Shown: piece by piece, positions 10,894 to 21,118 of the stretch
Layout: every line of letters begins with the position of its first letter
How positions within the stretch are numbered: the stretch's first letter is position 1
NCBI GenBank assembly: GCA_002786065.1
Contig: NHNY01000032.1
Span: forward strand, 1 to 64,000
Length of the DNA stretch: 64,000 nucleotides
From: Microcyclospora pomicola
Taxonomy: Eukaryota > Ascomycota > Dothideomycetes > Capnodiales
Direction: 5' to 3'
The notes under the pieces: generated by a model
What the model was told of the DNA's origin: nothing
Database searches by the model: none
What the model saw: the letters and a program-made list of their open reading frames with translations, nothing else
Made by a program: the position numbers and the translations under genes

Positions 10894-11576
10894 GATGAGG
10901 GTTGATCAGTCCTGTGGCATAGATGAAGAGAGTGGTGAGGAAGGGACATGTATCCAGTGAAGATGAGACATTCGAAAGCAGTAGCAGTGGTAGCTGGTTC
11001 ACCAACCTTGATCGGGCATCGTCACATGCGATTCCAGATATAAGCCTGTAGCATGCACGATATCTAGTTGCCATTCTGACGTCTTTGAAGTTGTGCCAGG
11101 TCGAATGTTCGGCTCCAGTCCGATCCAATGCTCAAACTCTACACAGTGATTATGTAAGGCACTCGGGTGGTTACAGCGATTGTGGTGGGCTTATATCACG
11201 ACATGATACGCGACTCATCTCGTTCTGACTACACATGCCGCCGAATGGACGACTCATGATCGATCTATATAGCCTGTGAGCCTGGCAGATATGAAGTTCC
11301 TGCAGTCGACCACCCGTGGCAACTGACTGGCGTCGGCAAAGTGAAGCCATGCTTTGACCATCGCTTCACCTAACGACACTGCCCGGATTCAATCGACGCC
11401 ATCGTCAATGCACAAAGTGCCCATTGTGTGCCGCATGCCAATGCTATATGCCCTCGGCTCATGATGCGAAGCTCTGCGATGCTTGAGCAGGTTCGCCGAA
11501 GTTCTACGTAGGTGAACCAGCTCACCGCTCGCAATCAACAGCGGATGGCTATGATTGCTCCACCGCATTCTTGATC
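10894..11576. promoter_or_regulatory. Upstream region of ATP-grasp gene
   Basis: About 680 bp between the end of the O-methyltransferase gene and the start of the ATP-grasp gene, both on the minus strand. It should contain the ATP-grasp promoter and the methyltransferase 3' end. Only short unsupported frames are present and no clear motif was identified. Confidence 0.4.
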
Positions 11577-12542
11577 TCAAGCCATCTGTTCCTCGCCGAC
11601 ACATCGAGTGATCTCGACACCGTCCTGTGAAGCTGATCAGTACTCTGCACTTTTATCACATCATGAACGAACTTACGGGAACTCCTGTAGGCTCGAAGCT
11701 GTTCACCAGTTTACTCTCATATACCAGGTTGGGGTTGCCCACGGTGGACCCGAGAGATTCAGTATCTACACGCTTCGCGTATTGTTTGATTTGACGATCA
11801 GCGAATCTCGCGTCCGGACCAGAGTCTCCATTGGGCTGCTCGGCGGCCTTGCGCTTCTCCGCCACAGTGCTCCTCACATATTCCAGGTACGGTGGGTTGC
11901 CAGGTTTGATGACATTGTCTGCTGCTAGGACCGAGCCAGGGGCGACGAGCTTCAATTCTTCGCAAAGTTTGAGGTCAGTCTTGTACGCAGGTTTGTAGTG
12001 GTCCAAGAACATCAAATCGATGCGCTTGAGGATTCCTGCCTCATGCAGACGCTTGATCGATGCATCGCTGGAACCGATTTCGACCTTGACGACGTCGCTC
12101 AAGCCGGCCAGATGCACCAGTGAACCAATGACAGCTCCGAACTCCGGGTTTCGCTCCAAGCTGTAGTATCTCTTGCCGCCAGCTTTCCGGACAGCGTCGC
12201 CGAACAATATGCAGGAGTAGCCAATATAACCCCCGAGTTCAACCTGTAAGAGATCAGCCAGTTGCACGAGATCATATGCTCTAGAGACTATACCATGGTC
12301 TCAGGCTTGACATCCGCAATCAAATCGGTGACAATCTTGCCTTTGTCTTCGCCAACATTCATCAGGTACTTCTGAGTCCGCCCGAACTCATCGATGGCCT
12401 CCAAAACCTTGCTGGGAGAGCCACGAATCTCATTGATGTTCGGCTTGCTGTAGATGAAATGGAGGAGCTCGATCTCGCGGCCATCATCGAAGAAGACATC
12501 TTGTTGCAGGGCATAGGCCTTGGACTGGTCAAACTGCGGCAT
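11577..12542 (-). CDS. SAM-dependent O-methyltransferase, MysB-type (mycosporine biosynthesis)
   Basis: Three minus-strand exons, 12542-12294, 12243-11677 and 11624-11577, joined by introns of 50 nt (GTATAG..TTACAG) and 52 nt (GTAAGT..TTCACAG), give about 287 residues. The last exon encodes only 15 residues, DGVEITRCVGEEQMA, an ending typical of fungal COMT-like enzymes; without it the frame runs into the intron. The class I SAM-binding fold is clear: VELGGYIGYSCILFGDA at 84-100, the acidic strand end YYSLERNP at 109-116 and DLMFLDHYKPAYKTDL at 159-174. D164, D192 and N193 match the metal ligands of catechol-type O-methyltransferases. In mycosporine synthesis such an enzyme methylates 2-demethyl-4-deoxygadusol to 4-deoxygadusol. 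Its start faces the cyclase gene across a shared promoter. Confidence 0.88.
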
Positions 12543-13389
12543 CGTGAAGAAGTACTATGAACCTATAACTCTGAAGACGACACGCTTAAGCAGGAGGAGA
12601 CGAGTGGCACTACATGCCCGCCAGGCACATACATTGCCCCTTCACAGCCGTGGACCCCGTCACATGGCAGAAGTCTCATCCTTGGTGCAGAGCAGCCGCC
12701 ATCAGTAGCTGGTCAACGCAAGCGAAGGGCTATCCTGAAAGCAGTCTATATGTCACGAACCCTGCCAATGTCATCGTCATGATTCGGTTGCAGAAGTGAC
12801 TAGCAGGCACAGCTGGAGGATGATCTTGGCGTGGACATGGTAATGTCTTTGCTATAGCCCCCCAGACGAGGCGTGGACCAGATGGCAACAAATATGTGCT
12901 CGTCATGATGATGGCGGCATTGGCTGCATCTCGCCATCGAAGAAGATGTCCCGGGAGTCGAGAGAAGCGAAAGCCCCACCATGGCGGGGTTCACGCCACA
13001 CGCCCGCGCGACTTTGCGTGTTAGCAGATCTATCCGAGCCTTAGCGCGATCGCGGTTCCTGGCCTGCCATGATTTGCTGTGGAGACCTCACCTGCAGCCA
13101 ACCTTGCAAGCCGTGCCTGGGCTTCATGTTGGCATCGCGTATGGACGACGGTGACTCTCGCGATCCAGTACATACCGTCATCAAGGGCCGCAATGGGACA
13201 AGTCTCGGCTTGCACGTGTGTCAGATAAGTTGATCGTACTGGTTCTGAGGGCACAAATTTTGGATCACATCCCATACATTACCCTGATCTTGGTTGGTTT
13301 TCTTACTCCCTTGTCTCCCCCATTTCCCAACTGAAACCACCTCTCAAAGTCCTTTCTTCTCTCACAAACCCTCCCAAGAAACCAGCAAA
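12543..13389. promoter_or_regulatory. Divergent promoter of the mycosporine genes
   Basis: About 850 bp between the divergent start codons of the O-methyltransferase (minus) and the cyclase (plus). Visible motifs are an E-box CACGTG at 13213-13218 beside GATAAG at 13224-13229, an imperfect palindrome CCCCACCATGGCGGGG at 12974-12989, and a CT-rich leader just before the cyclase ATG (about 13295-13380). GATA and E-box sites would suit light or stress control of a UV screen, but these short motifs also occur by chance. Frames inside this region look like noise. Confidence 0.5.
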
Positions 13390-15027
13390 ATGTCTGATAT
13401 GAGTGCATCCGTCGTGGAGACCAAGAAGGGTTTCCACGTTGAGGGCTACGAGAAGATCGAATACGACTTCACCTTCTCCGACGGCGTGTTCGACAAGAAC
13501 AATGCCGAGCTGGCCGATTGCTTCAAGCGCTGGCAGCGTTGTCTCGCGGTCATGGACTTGAACATCTTCAACATCTATGGCACGCAGATGCAAGAATACT
13601 TCGACCACTACAACCTAGAGCTGAAGATCCACAAGACGATGATTGGTGAAAAGGCCAAGTCTCTCGAGACCTTTACCAGCATTGTGGACTCGATGACTGA
13701 GTTCGGTGAGTGGTCGATTTGATCGGAGAGCTCTTATTCTACGCCACTAACACTGCAACCCAGGCATCATTCGCAAGGAACCAGTTCTGGTCGTTGGAGG
13801 CGGGCTGGTGACCGATGTCGCAGGGTACTTGACTACCGCCAAAGATGACCGCAAGGCACTCTGGCTCATATCCTGTCCTTCTTTGTGGCCATACGCTAAC
13901 TTTGGTCAAGATTTGCTTGCGCTGCATACCGCCGCAACTCGAACTACATCCGTATCCCGACTACAGTCATTGGTCTGATTGATGCATCAGTCTCCATCAA
14001 GGTCGCTGTAAACTACGGCAACTACAAGAACCGTCTAGGAGCCTACCATGCTCCTCAGCACACCTTCCTCGACTTCAGCTTCTTGCGGACTCTGCCAGTC
14101 GCCCAGATCCGCAATGGATTCGCCGAGTTGATCAAGATCTCGAGCTGCGCACATCTACCCACTTTCGATCTGCTTGACAAGTACTGCGAGAAGCTTATTG
14201 GCACCGCTTTCGGGCGTTCTGATGATGCTGAAGCTGAGGTGCGCAAGGCTGCCGACCAGATCAACCGTGCTGGTATCTTTGAGATGCTGAAGCTGGAGAC
14301 CCCCAACCTGCACGAGATTGGTCTTGACCGAGTGATCGCCTACGGCCACACGTAAGTCTGGTAAAAGTATCTATATTCTTGCTCGGAGGCTAACACTACA
14401 TGTAGCTGGTCCCCAATGCACGAATTGGTGCCCGAAGTGCCTCTCCGCCACGGCCACGCCATCTCCATCGACATGGCATACTCCGCAACGCTCGCCAACC
14501 AGCGCGGCCTTCTCAGCGACGAGGAGCACCGACGCATCCTCAACCTCTTCTCTCGCGCCGGTCTGTCCATGGACCACCCCCAATTCGACGAAGACATCCT
14601 CGACAAAGGCACCAAGGCCATCCTCAAGACCCGCGACGGCAAGCTCCGTGCTGCCGTCCCCCACCCCATCGGCTCCTGCGTCTTCTTGAACGACGTGACC
14701 GAGGAAGAGCTGAACCAGGCATTGAGGACACACAAGAAGATCCTCAAGGACTACCCCCGCGAGGGTGCCGGTCTCGAGGCGTTCGTGGATGCATCGGACA
14801 CCGGATACACCATGAACGACGTGCCCGTCGAAGACAAGGCCTCCAACGGCGTCTCGGCGGCGTTGAAGAAGACGGTCATCAACGACGATGCGCAAAACGG
14901 TAATGGCGCCTCGAACGGCCTCGCCGTCAAGCACGCTGCTGGCGCGGACAAGGATGGCCTAATGAATGGTAACAGCCACACGAACGGCACGAACGGAACG
15001 AACGGCCATGCAAACGGAAACCACTAG
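13390..15027 (+). CDS. 2-demethyl-4-deoxygadusol synthase (DHQ synthase-like cyclase), MysA-type
   Basis: Four exons, 13390-13705, 13764-13824, 13911-14351 and 14406-15027, with introns of 58, 86 and 54 nt, give about 479 residues. The second intron has the textbook branch GCTAAC and joins DVAG to FACAAYRRN. The sugar-phosphate cyclase fold is plain: [10 protein letters not shown] at 117-126 for NAD binding, [21 protein letters not shown] from about 140, NGFAELIK with E198, GHTWSPMHE with H272/H278 and [10 protein letters not shown] with H288. By analogy with dehydroquinate synthase, E198 and two of these histidines should bind the metal. The family includes DHQ synthase and valiolone synthases. 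The adjacent O-methyltransferase and ATP-grasp genes point to the mycosporine enzyme, which makes 2-demethyl-4-deoxygadusol from sedoheptulose 7-phosphate. The last ~65 residues are an Asn/Gly/Thr-rich tail ([14 protein letters not shown]) absent from the core fold. The other AROM activities are not fused here. Confidence 0.92.
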
Positions 15028-15379
15028 AGCTCATCTTTCCCCACGACTTACATGATCTCTCACGAGGATGGATGGATGGATGGGATTTCGACGAGCCAAA
15101 AAGCGTGCTTTCTCCGCACCGAGCAACAGCGTCGAGAGTGTTTTTGTGTTTTTTTCCGCTTCTTCACTGTTTACAGAGGTAAGTACGTTACCTAGTCATA
15201 GAGTTCTCTTGAAATCATGTAGCATTTTCAACGACTTCTTGACGGCATATGTCTTGCTACTGTTTCACGTTCGAGTATCCTACATCTCCGACTGTACTCT
15301 ATGCCTTGGTTGCTGATCATACTTCATGTAATAATGGAAATCGATGTCCGTCGCCCGCGACGATTCACGCCACTCCCCG
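15028..15379. other. Intergenic between convergent cyclase and DUF2235 genes
   Basis: Contains the 3' regions of two convergent genes and a short (GGAT)n microsatellite at about 15066-15082. Nothing else seen. Confidence 0.6.
15066..15082. repeat. (GGAT)n microsatellite
   Basis: Four GGAT units in the 3' flank of the cyclase gene. Confidence 0.8.
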
Positions 15380-16975
15380 TCACTCCAGATTGCGCAGGAA
15401 ATAATTCGCCCCGCTGGCCTGCCACTTCGAGATGCCGTTCTCGTCGTCCAGCTGCCGCAGGACGTCCTTCGGGCACAGCGCGCGCGCCAGGCTCTTGTCG
15501 GTGCGGTACTCGACGGCGCCGTGGTGGGCGCGCACCGCGACGCTCATCGTCGTCTCGGGCCGGAAGACGTACTCGGGGATCGGCGGCACGCCCTGCTTGA
15601 CCCAGCTCCAGCCGAGTGCGGAGTCGGCCGCGGGCTCCTGCGGGACGAAGCCGCGCAGCGATGGGGGCAGCCAGGTGGGGACTTTGCTGCGGCGCTCGCG
15701 CACGGTCGGGTGGAAGGTCTCGTTGGTCGTGCCGCCGACACCGTTGCCGAGCGTCGAGTGGTACGCGCCGGGCGTGCGGTCCTGGCGGCCGAGCAGCCAG
15801 AAGAACAGGCCCTGCAGGCCGGCGAAGTTGTCGGTGATGCGGCCGCAGCCCCAGCCATTGGGGACGGTTGGGGTGATGGCGTTGATGGCGTGGCGGTGGT
15901 GTTCGACGAGGGCATCGATGGCGCTCTTTTCGAACGTCAGCATGCCGGAGAGGTTGTCGATCATCCAGGCGAGCGTGTCGTAACCGATCTCTTGCTTCTG
16001 CTCGTCGGCTTGTCCGCCGATGTTGGCGTGGATACCCGGGAACCAGCATTGCTGGAGATCCTTGGCGGGCGCGGTGGCGGTCTTGTGCCATAGAGATGGC
16101 GGGAACGTGATGCGCTTCTCGTCTAGGGCGAGGGCTTGGAAGGCATACTCGACGTCTGGAGGGCAGAAAAGATCAGTGGAGGGTTTAAGGAGACGTAGAG
16201 CAAGGGTGACTGACTCGGAGAAAGGTTCACGTTGTGAAATGAATATGGTTTGTTCATGCAGATGCCCAGTTTGTCGAGATGCTTTACAACTGGCCACTCA
16301 GGGATGCCCTGTGCGGAAGTGTTAGCGACACAATCTGCCAATCATGGCCACACTTACATACCAACGCTCCGACTGTGTCCCATACACCGATGACTTTGAT
16401 CGGGACATCCGTCAAGTGCATAAGGGACTGATTGTCGAGGAACCACGAGCTTTGCTTGAAGTCCTTGCCATCGGTGTTCGCTCGGTACGCCTTCCACATG
16501 GCCGGGAATTGATCCATGTGCACCGCGGAAAGCACCCCGATATCACAAACCAGGCTCGCCACCGAGCGCACCGTGTAGGCGCCTCGCGAGAAGCCAAAGA
16601 AGAAGAGCTCGTCGCCAGCTTCATAGTTGTTCGAGACGAAGTCGTAGATCTGGCAGATGTCGTTGTCCAGTCCCCAGCCCACGCCACCTGTTCCTTGTCA
16701 GCGCTGAATTGCGATGTATGGTCATTCAACGTACCATAGATAGCTTTCTGGAACGGCATATCACCTGTCCCAAGACCTGGATGGTAACTGACAATCTGCC
16801 TCACAAGATTGCCGTCTGCATCTAATCCATTGGCGGAGATGGCCCGGGCGATCTTGGCCACGTTAGATTGGACGCTGTTGTCGCCCAGATCAGATGCCAG
16901 CCAGGTGCCATCTGCGCAAAGTATGATGCGTTTGTGGCTTGCAGCTGGGTGTTGTCTTCGCTCGGTCGCACCCAT
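15380..16975 (-). CDS. DUF2235 alpha/beta hydrolase
   Basis: Four minus-strand exons, 16975-16735, 16687-16362, 16308-16215 and 16155-15380, with introns of 47, 53 and 59 nt, give about 478 residues. All joins keep phase and restore the family sequence: YGGVGWGLD, DTVGALGIPEW and LSPNVEYAF. The start ATG at 16975 begins MGATERR, before the first beta strand KRIILCADGTW; the open frame extends further upstream without need. The nucleophile elbow is FFFGFSRGAYTVRS, with S114 as the likely catalytic serine. WFPGIHANIGG supplies the region expected for the catalytic histidine. DUF2235 proteins are related to the Tle1 phospholipase catalytic domain of bacterial effectors and are common in fungi, mostly uncharacterised. 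No signal peptide is seen, so it is probably cytosolic. It is convergent with the mycosporine cyclase; no functional link is shown. Confidence 0.85.
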
Positions 16976-18664
16976 GATGCTGTGTCTGTGAAGAATGAAA
17001 GAAAATGGTCTACTTTTGTTGAGGGTACTGGGTAGAGAATAGCAAAGGCAAGAGGGATCAGAAGAGATACTGGATGTCACTTACACTCATTTGAGAGCCT
17101 GAGTCTGCTTATAATCTCGGTGTGAATGGCTCAGCATTTCTGCGTGAGGCCGCCAGAACGTCAAGGATGCGGCCTCAGCTCAAGCTGAGGTCCAATGTAA
17201 CATGATCGTCGCCTGTAGGCCATGAGCGAGGGGGTTGCGTGGGGAGACAAGGGCTGAAGGAATAATACGACTCGCCGAATTGGCACGCAGAACAGAAGGC
17301 CAAACATCACCTCAAACTCTGTTTCCGATCTTCGATGAAGTAGGCCAGGTATATCGTCGAATCACCGTTCCGCTCGAGAGGAGTTCTTCCCGTAGCCGGG
17401 CCATGGTCAGACCGAGCTTTGCGCAATAGAGGGGGCCGCAAGTCCCGGGTACTGCAGGTTAACTAGTTCCTGGGCCCCAAAGTTGGCCACCGGCATGGAG
17501 TGTACCGCTGAACGGGCAGTGCATGTGCATCTCTCCTGGTTTGTACAGACAAGATGCGTGTATGTAGTCCTATCATGCATGATAGGTCCGCCTGTGGGCT
17601 GTGATGAGCAGGGAGCATCCGTGCCATTCCGTCGAATCACCAGCCTACGCTCGCCAAGCTGAGAGCAACTATCCTCATCAGCCCACGCGCCGAAGACCTT
17701 TTACCTTTAATGAGGTCCATGTCGTCCAAAGAGATACCTGTACAAGGATACTCACACCGCAAGGCGCCTCGGCGCCACAGGACATACTGCCAACAGATGG
17801 ACTTCACACCTGATAGCGACATGGATGCTTGGATGTCGACTCATCATCCCACCGTGAAACGGGGGAATGCTTTCATCTGGTCTGGATGGGCCGCATCTCG
17901 TCCACCATCCAGGAGGGTCCGGATAACGCTCGAGCAATTCGACGCTTGATGGTATGATCAGATGTCTACTACCAAGAGTTCGCGACATGATGGAGCCATT
18001 CTTGCGGATAAGCCTCCAAGACTGCCACCAAGGACTACACAACAGCCGCATGCGAAGAAACGTGCCATAGCATGTGCACAATGCTGGAATTATGCTGCCC
18101 GTTTGAGGCACATGCCACTCTCGATCGCTTCACTGATGTTTCAGTGTATCTTGACAATGCCGAATCTGGTAAAAGGCCAGTGTGGTGGCGTGCTGAGAGC
18201 TTGCAATGCGGCGTTCCAGACCGCACCAAGGAAGAGACTAAAGTAGTTCTACGGCACGACTCCTGCTGGCGTGAACGATGCATGTACAATCATGCTTCAT
18301 ACATGTCAGTATCTGGGTGATACTACTGTTCCTGTGTCACTCATGTCGAACATGCCGCAGTTCTTGCATGCTCAGCAGTGCTTTTCGAACCTCAGCAAGT
18401 CTGTTGCCCAGAGGTTCGCATTAGAGACTCTAATAGGTAACAGTGACTGACTGCTCTGCTCAATGCTCACAGTTATCTTGGTCGTGATTGTGGCTTGCTG
18501 AGATTGAAACTCTACGGCACGCGACATCTAGCCGCAAGGACGCTCCGAGAACTACTGCAAAGTAGTTGCATCTGGCATTTCGCTGTGGCTATTAAAGATG
18601 GCATCCGCCTGGACTGTTCGCGCCGCGTGCTTTCACGGCGCGAGAACCACCAATTGCTGCTACG
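16976..18664. other. Gene-poor intergenic region
   Basis: About 1.7 kb upstream of two divergent genes (DUF2235 minus, DUF3176 plus). Several short frames exist, none with splice continuity or recognisable composition. No RNA gene seen. Confidence 0.5.
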
Positions 18665-20586
18665 TTGAGGTTCGCTGCACCACCTGGCAACATGGGTCGT
18701 GATCTCTCTTCAACATGGATCCTCGAGATCCTCGCCGCGACGCTCAGTGTCCTGTCCATTGGGGCTTTGGTAGGCGTCCTCATATACGCAGATGATCGCA
18801 AAATTGTCGATTGGCACCACATGACATTGAATACGGCCATATCTATTCTCTCCACAGCAAGCAAGATGGCCGCAACATTTGTGCTAGGTGCCGCAATCGC
18901 TCAGTCGAAATGGGTATTTTTCGCGCACAGCCCACGCTCACTACTCGATTTCGAGGCAGTCGACAACGCGAGCAGAGGGCTCTCTGGTTGTCTGAAGTTA
19001 CTGCTGCGCGGCCGAACAATGTAGGTGATTCGATGAGTCTGCTTCCAAGCTATGCTGAGTTCGTACAGCGCCATCTTTGGTGTCATGGCTATTTTGCTGT
19101 CCGTGGCGTTCGATCCAGCACTTCAGGCTCTGGTTCAGTTCAAGCAGGAGATCGATTACACCCCAAACGACGCCACGAGAGCGCCGTATGCTCAACGGTA
19201 TAGCGCAGGAAACCGCTTCGAGATACTCAGCAGCGATTCATCCAACCCTCTCGCTGTGTTTGCTGATGCCGATTATGCTTTGCAGGCCGCAGTCTTATAC
19301 GGGCTTACACAGCCTCTTCACTCAGTCAAACAGCAGCTGTTGTTGACGTGCCCATCTGGCAACTGTACCTGGCCTGCCGTCAGTTCTTTGGCGATTTGCG
19401 GGACTTGCAATGACGTTTCTTCTCGGCTAAAGAAGACATTGACGACCGACCTCAGTTCCATTCAGTTTGAGTACCCTGAATATGCTGAACCTACCAACTA
19501 TACGCGGTACCAGCTTCCCAACAAGCTGTGGTTGGATAGTGCAGACGGATACGCACCCTCGCTTCTTATGACCACATACGGTACAGCCGCTCCTAGCAAC
19601 ACACTTACGTTTCAAAACATCAACACTTTGCTCTGGTCCATGACCACCCTGTCTATCAAGGATCCGGACACCCTCTGGCCGAACAATACTATTGACTCTA
19701 CAGAGTGCGGACTCTACTACTGTGTGAAAGAATACACAACATCGGTGGTCAATGGTGTGGTCTACGAGACAGAAAATGTACTAGCTAACGACACACGTTC
19801 GGCGAAGTCATGGCAAGAAGAGGGAGCAGTCACGGACGACACAACCGTGACCCTCGGTTTGTACAACCACACGAATGTGAACAACTACACGCTGGAGTTC
19901 GACACCTTCAAGTCAGCTCTGAACCGCACCGACCTGATGCTCGGCAATGGCTTCAACGTCTCACAGACCGCCGTGGATGCCATCGGCAAGTTCTTCGAGT
20001 CGACTTTTATCATGGCCAACATCAGTGCAGAGAACACGGGCAACATGAACGGCTTTTTCGTTGAATTCTCTGACGGCAAACGCCAATACAACCCAAGTGC
20101 AATAGTCCCGCTTTTCGCAAGTGCGGATCTCAACGCTACATTCGTTGCTGTGGCAGCAAGCATGAGTAACTCCATCCGTACTGGAGCCGACAACCAAACC
20201 TACACCGTCGGTCAAAACGGTGTAGGAGTGACAAGGTTCCACATCCGATGGCTATGGATCGTTTTGCCGGTAGTTGTGGTTGCTCTCAGTGTCGCACAGC
20301 TGGCGGTGTCAATCTTCACCAGTAGAGGCACGCCGTTGTGGAAGTCGAGCACGCTTGCAACGCTATCTAGGGGAAGATACGTCGGCGATATACTAGGAGA
20401 CACGCCAACCGTGCACGAAATGCAGACGGCCGCAGAGGCGCAACCTGTACATCTGTTCGCCCACACCGTCGTGCGTGATGAAGGTCACCATGAAAAAGGT
20501 AAGTTCTATCTGCACAAGCTGGGACATATTCCACTTGCTGACCATGTCTAGGAGGAGCATTATCTTCCGTTACAGAAGTGTTTTGA
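18665..20586 (+). CDS. DUF3176 fungal membrane glycoprotein
   Basis: Three exons: 18665-19020, then a second beginning at 19069 (or 19060) and ending at 20498, then 20552-20586. The first intron has donor GTAGGT and two in-phase acceptors, giving 48 or 39 nt; 48 nt fits the usual size better. The last intron is 53 nt (GTAAGT, GCTGAC, CTAG) and adds a short tail ending SSVTEVF. The protein has two N-terminal hydrophobic segments (ILAATLSVLSIGALVGVLIYA and one after DWHHMTLNTAISILSTASK), a third at AIFGVMAILLSVAFDPALQAL, and one near the C-terminus (WLWIVLPVVVVALSVAQLAV). Between the last two lies a long extracellular-looking domain with many N-glycosylation sequons and a Cys-rich CPSGNCTW..CGTCNDVS motif. 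This layout is that of DUF3176, a fungal family of unknown function. Met at 18665 or 18695 could start it. Confidence 0.85.
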
Positions 20587-20734
20587 TTAGATCACCAACA
20601 AGACGACCATCGTAGTGAGCGAGCAGATCTTCAAATTGCATGAAATATGTACATAGCCAAAGACAAGGCCACGAGAACATGACCAAGCACACGGGAATCA
20701 TCTGGATCTTCATAATCCACACTTATCAAACAGA

Positions 20735-21118
20735 CTATCGCACTACGCCATCCTCCTCGCTCTCCACCCCCTTACCAGCCTTTTCTCCCCCTCCACGCTT
20801 AAATTTGCTCCCCAACCACCGCAACGGCACAATCCCCTTGCCGCCCGACTCCTTCTGCGCGCCCATGACCCGGTCCGCCGCGCCCGGCTCGCCACTCCTC
20901 AGCGCCGCCATGACCTCCGCCGCCTTCTGTCTCGCGGCTTCGGACTGCGCTGAAGGCATGCTCTCCCGATCCATGACGTTGGTGTTGGGACTGAACGCGA
21001 ACCCGCTGGTGTTCCAGGACGACTGCCCGGATGCCATCGGCCCGGACTTGTGGCGGAGTGCGTCTGGGTTGGCATCGGTGGCTTCTTTGTAGCTGGGTTT
21101 GGTGGGGGGAGAAGTCAT
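20735..21118 (-). CDS. Small disordered hypothetical protein
   Basis: Single-exon frame of 127 residues from the ATG at 21118. The sequence is Ser/Ala/Gly/Lys-rich and looks disordered, with a middle helix-prone part (SEAARQKAAEVMAALRSGEPGAADRVMG) and a basic patch (RWLGSKFKRGGG) before an acidic end. The composition is protein-like and its codons have the GC-rich third positions of the neighbouring genes. No family recognised. It overlaps no other candidate and is convergent with the DUF3176 gene. Confidence 0.6.
   Translation of the reverse strand: MTSPPTKPSYKEATDANPDALRHKSGPMASGQSSWNTSGFAFSPNTNVMDRESMPSAQSEAARQKAAEVMAALRSGEPGAADRVMGAQKESGGKGIVPLRWLGSKFKRGGGEKAGKGVESEEDGVVR

Noticed and set aside
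13390-15027. Ordinary shikimate-pathway DHQ synthase or AROM fragment
   Set aside because: Fungal DHQ synthase is normally part of the pentafunctional AROM protein; this is a stand-alone cyclase with a DDG-synthase-like metal-site layout and mycosporine neighbours.
15324-16093. Long overlapping frames on both strands over the DUF2235 gene
   Set aside because: Arg/Pro/Ala-rich shadow frames caused by GC-rich codons of the true minus-strand exon.
16976-17080. Upstream extension of the DUF2235 protein
   Set aside because: The open frame reaches 17080, but the ATG at 16975 immediately precedes the conserved fold and the extension has no family support.
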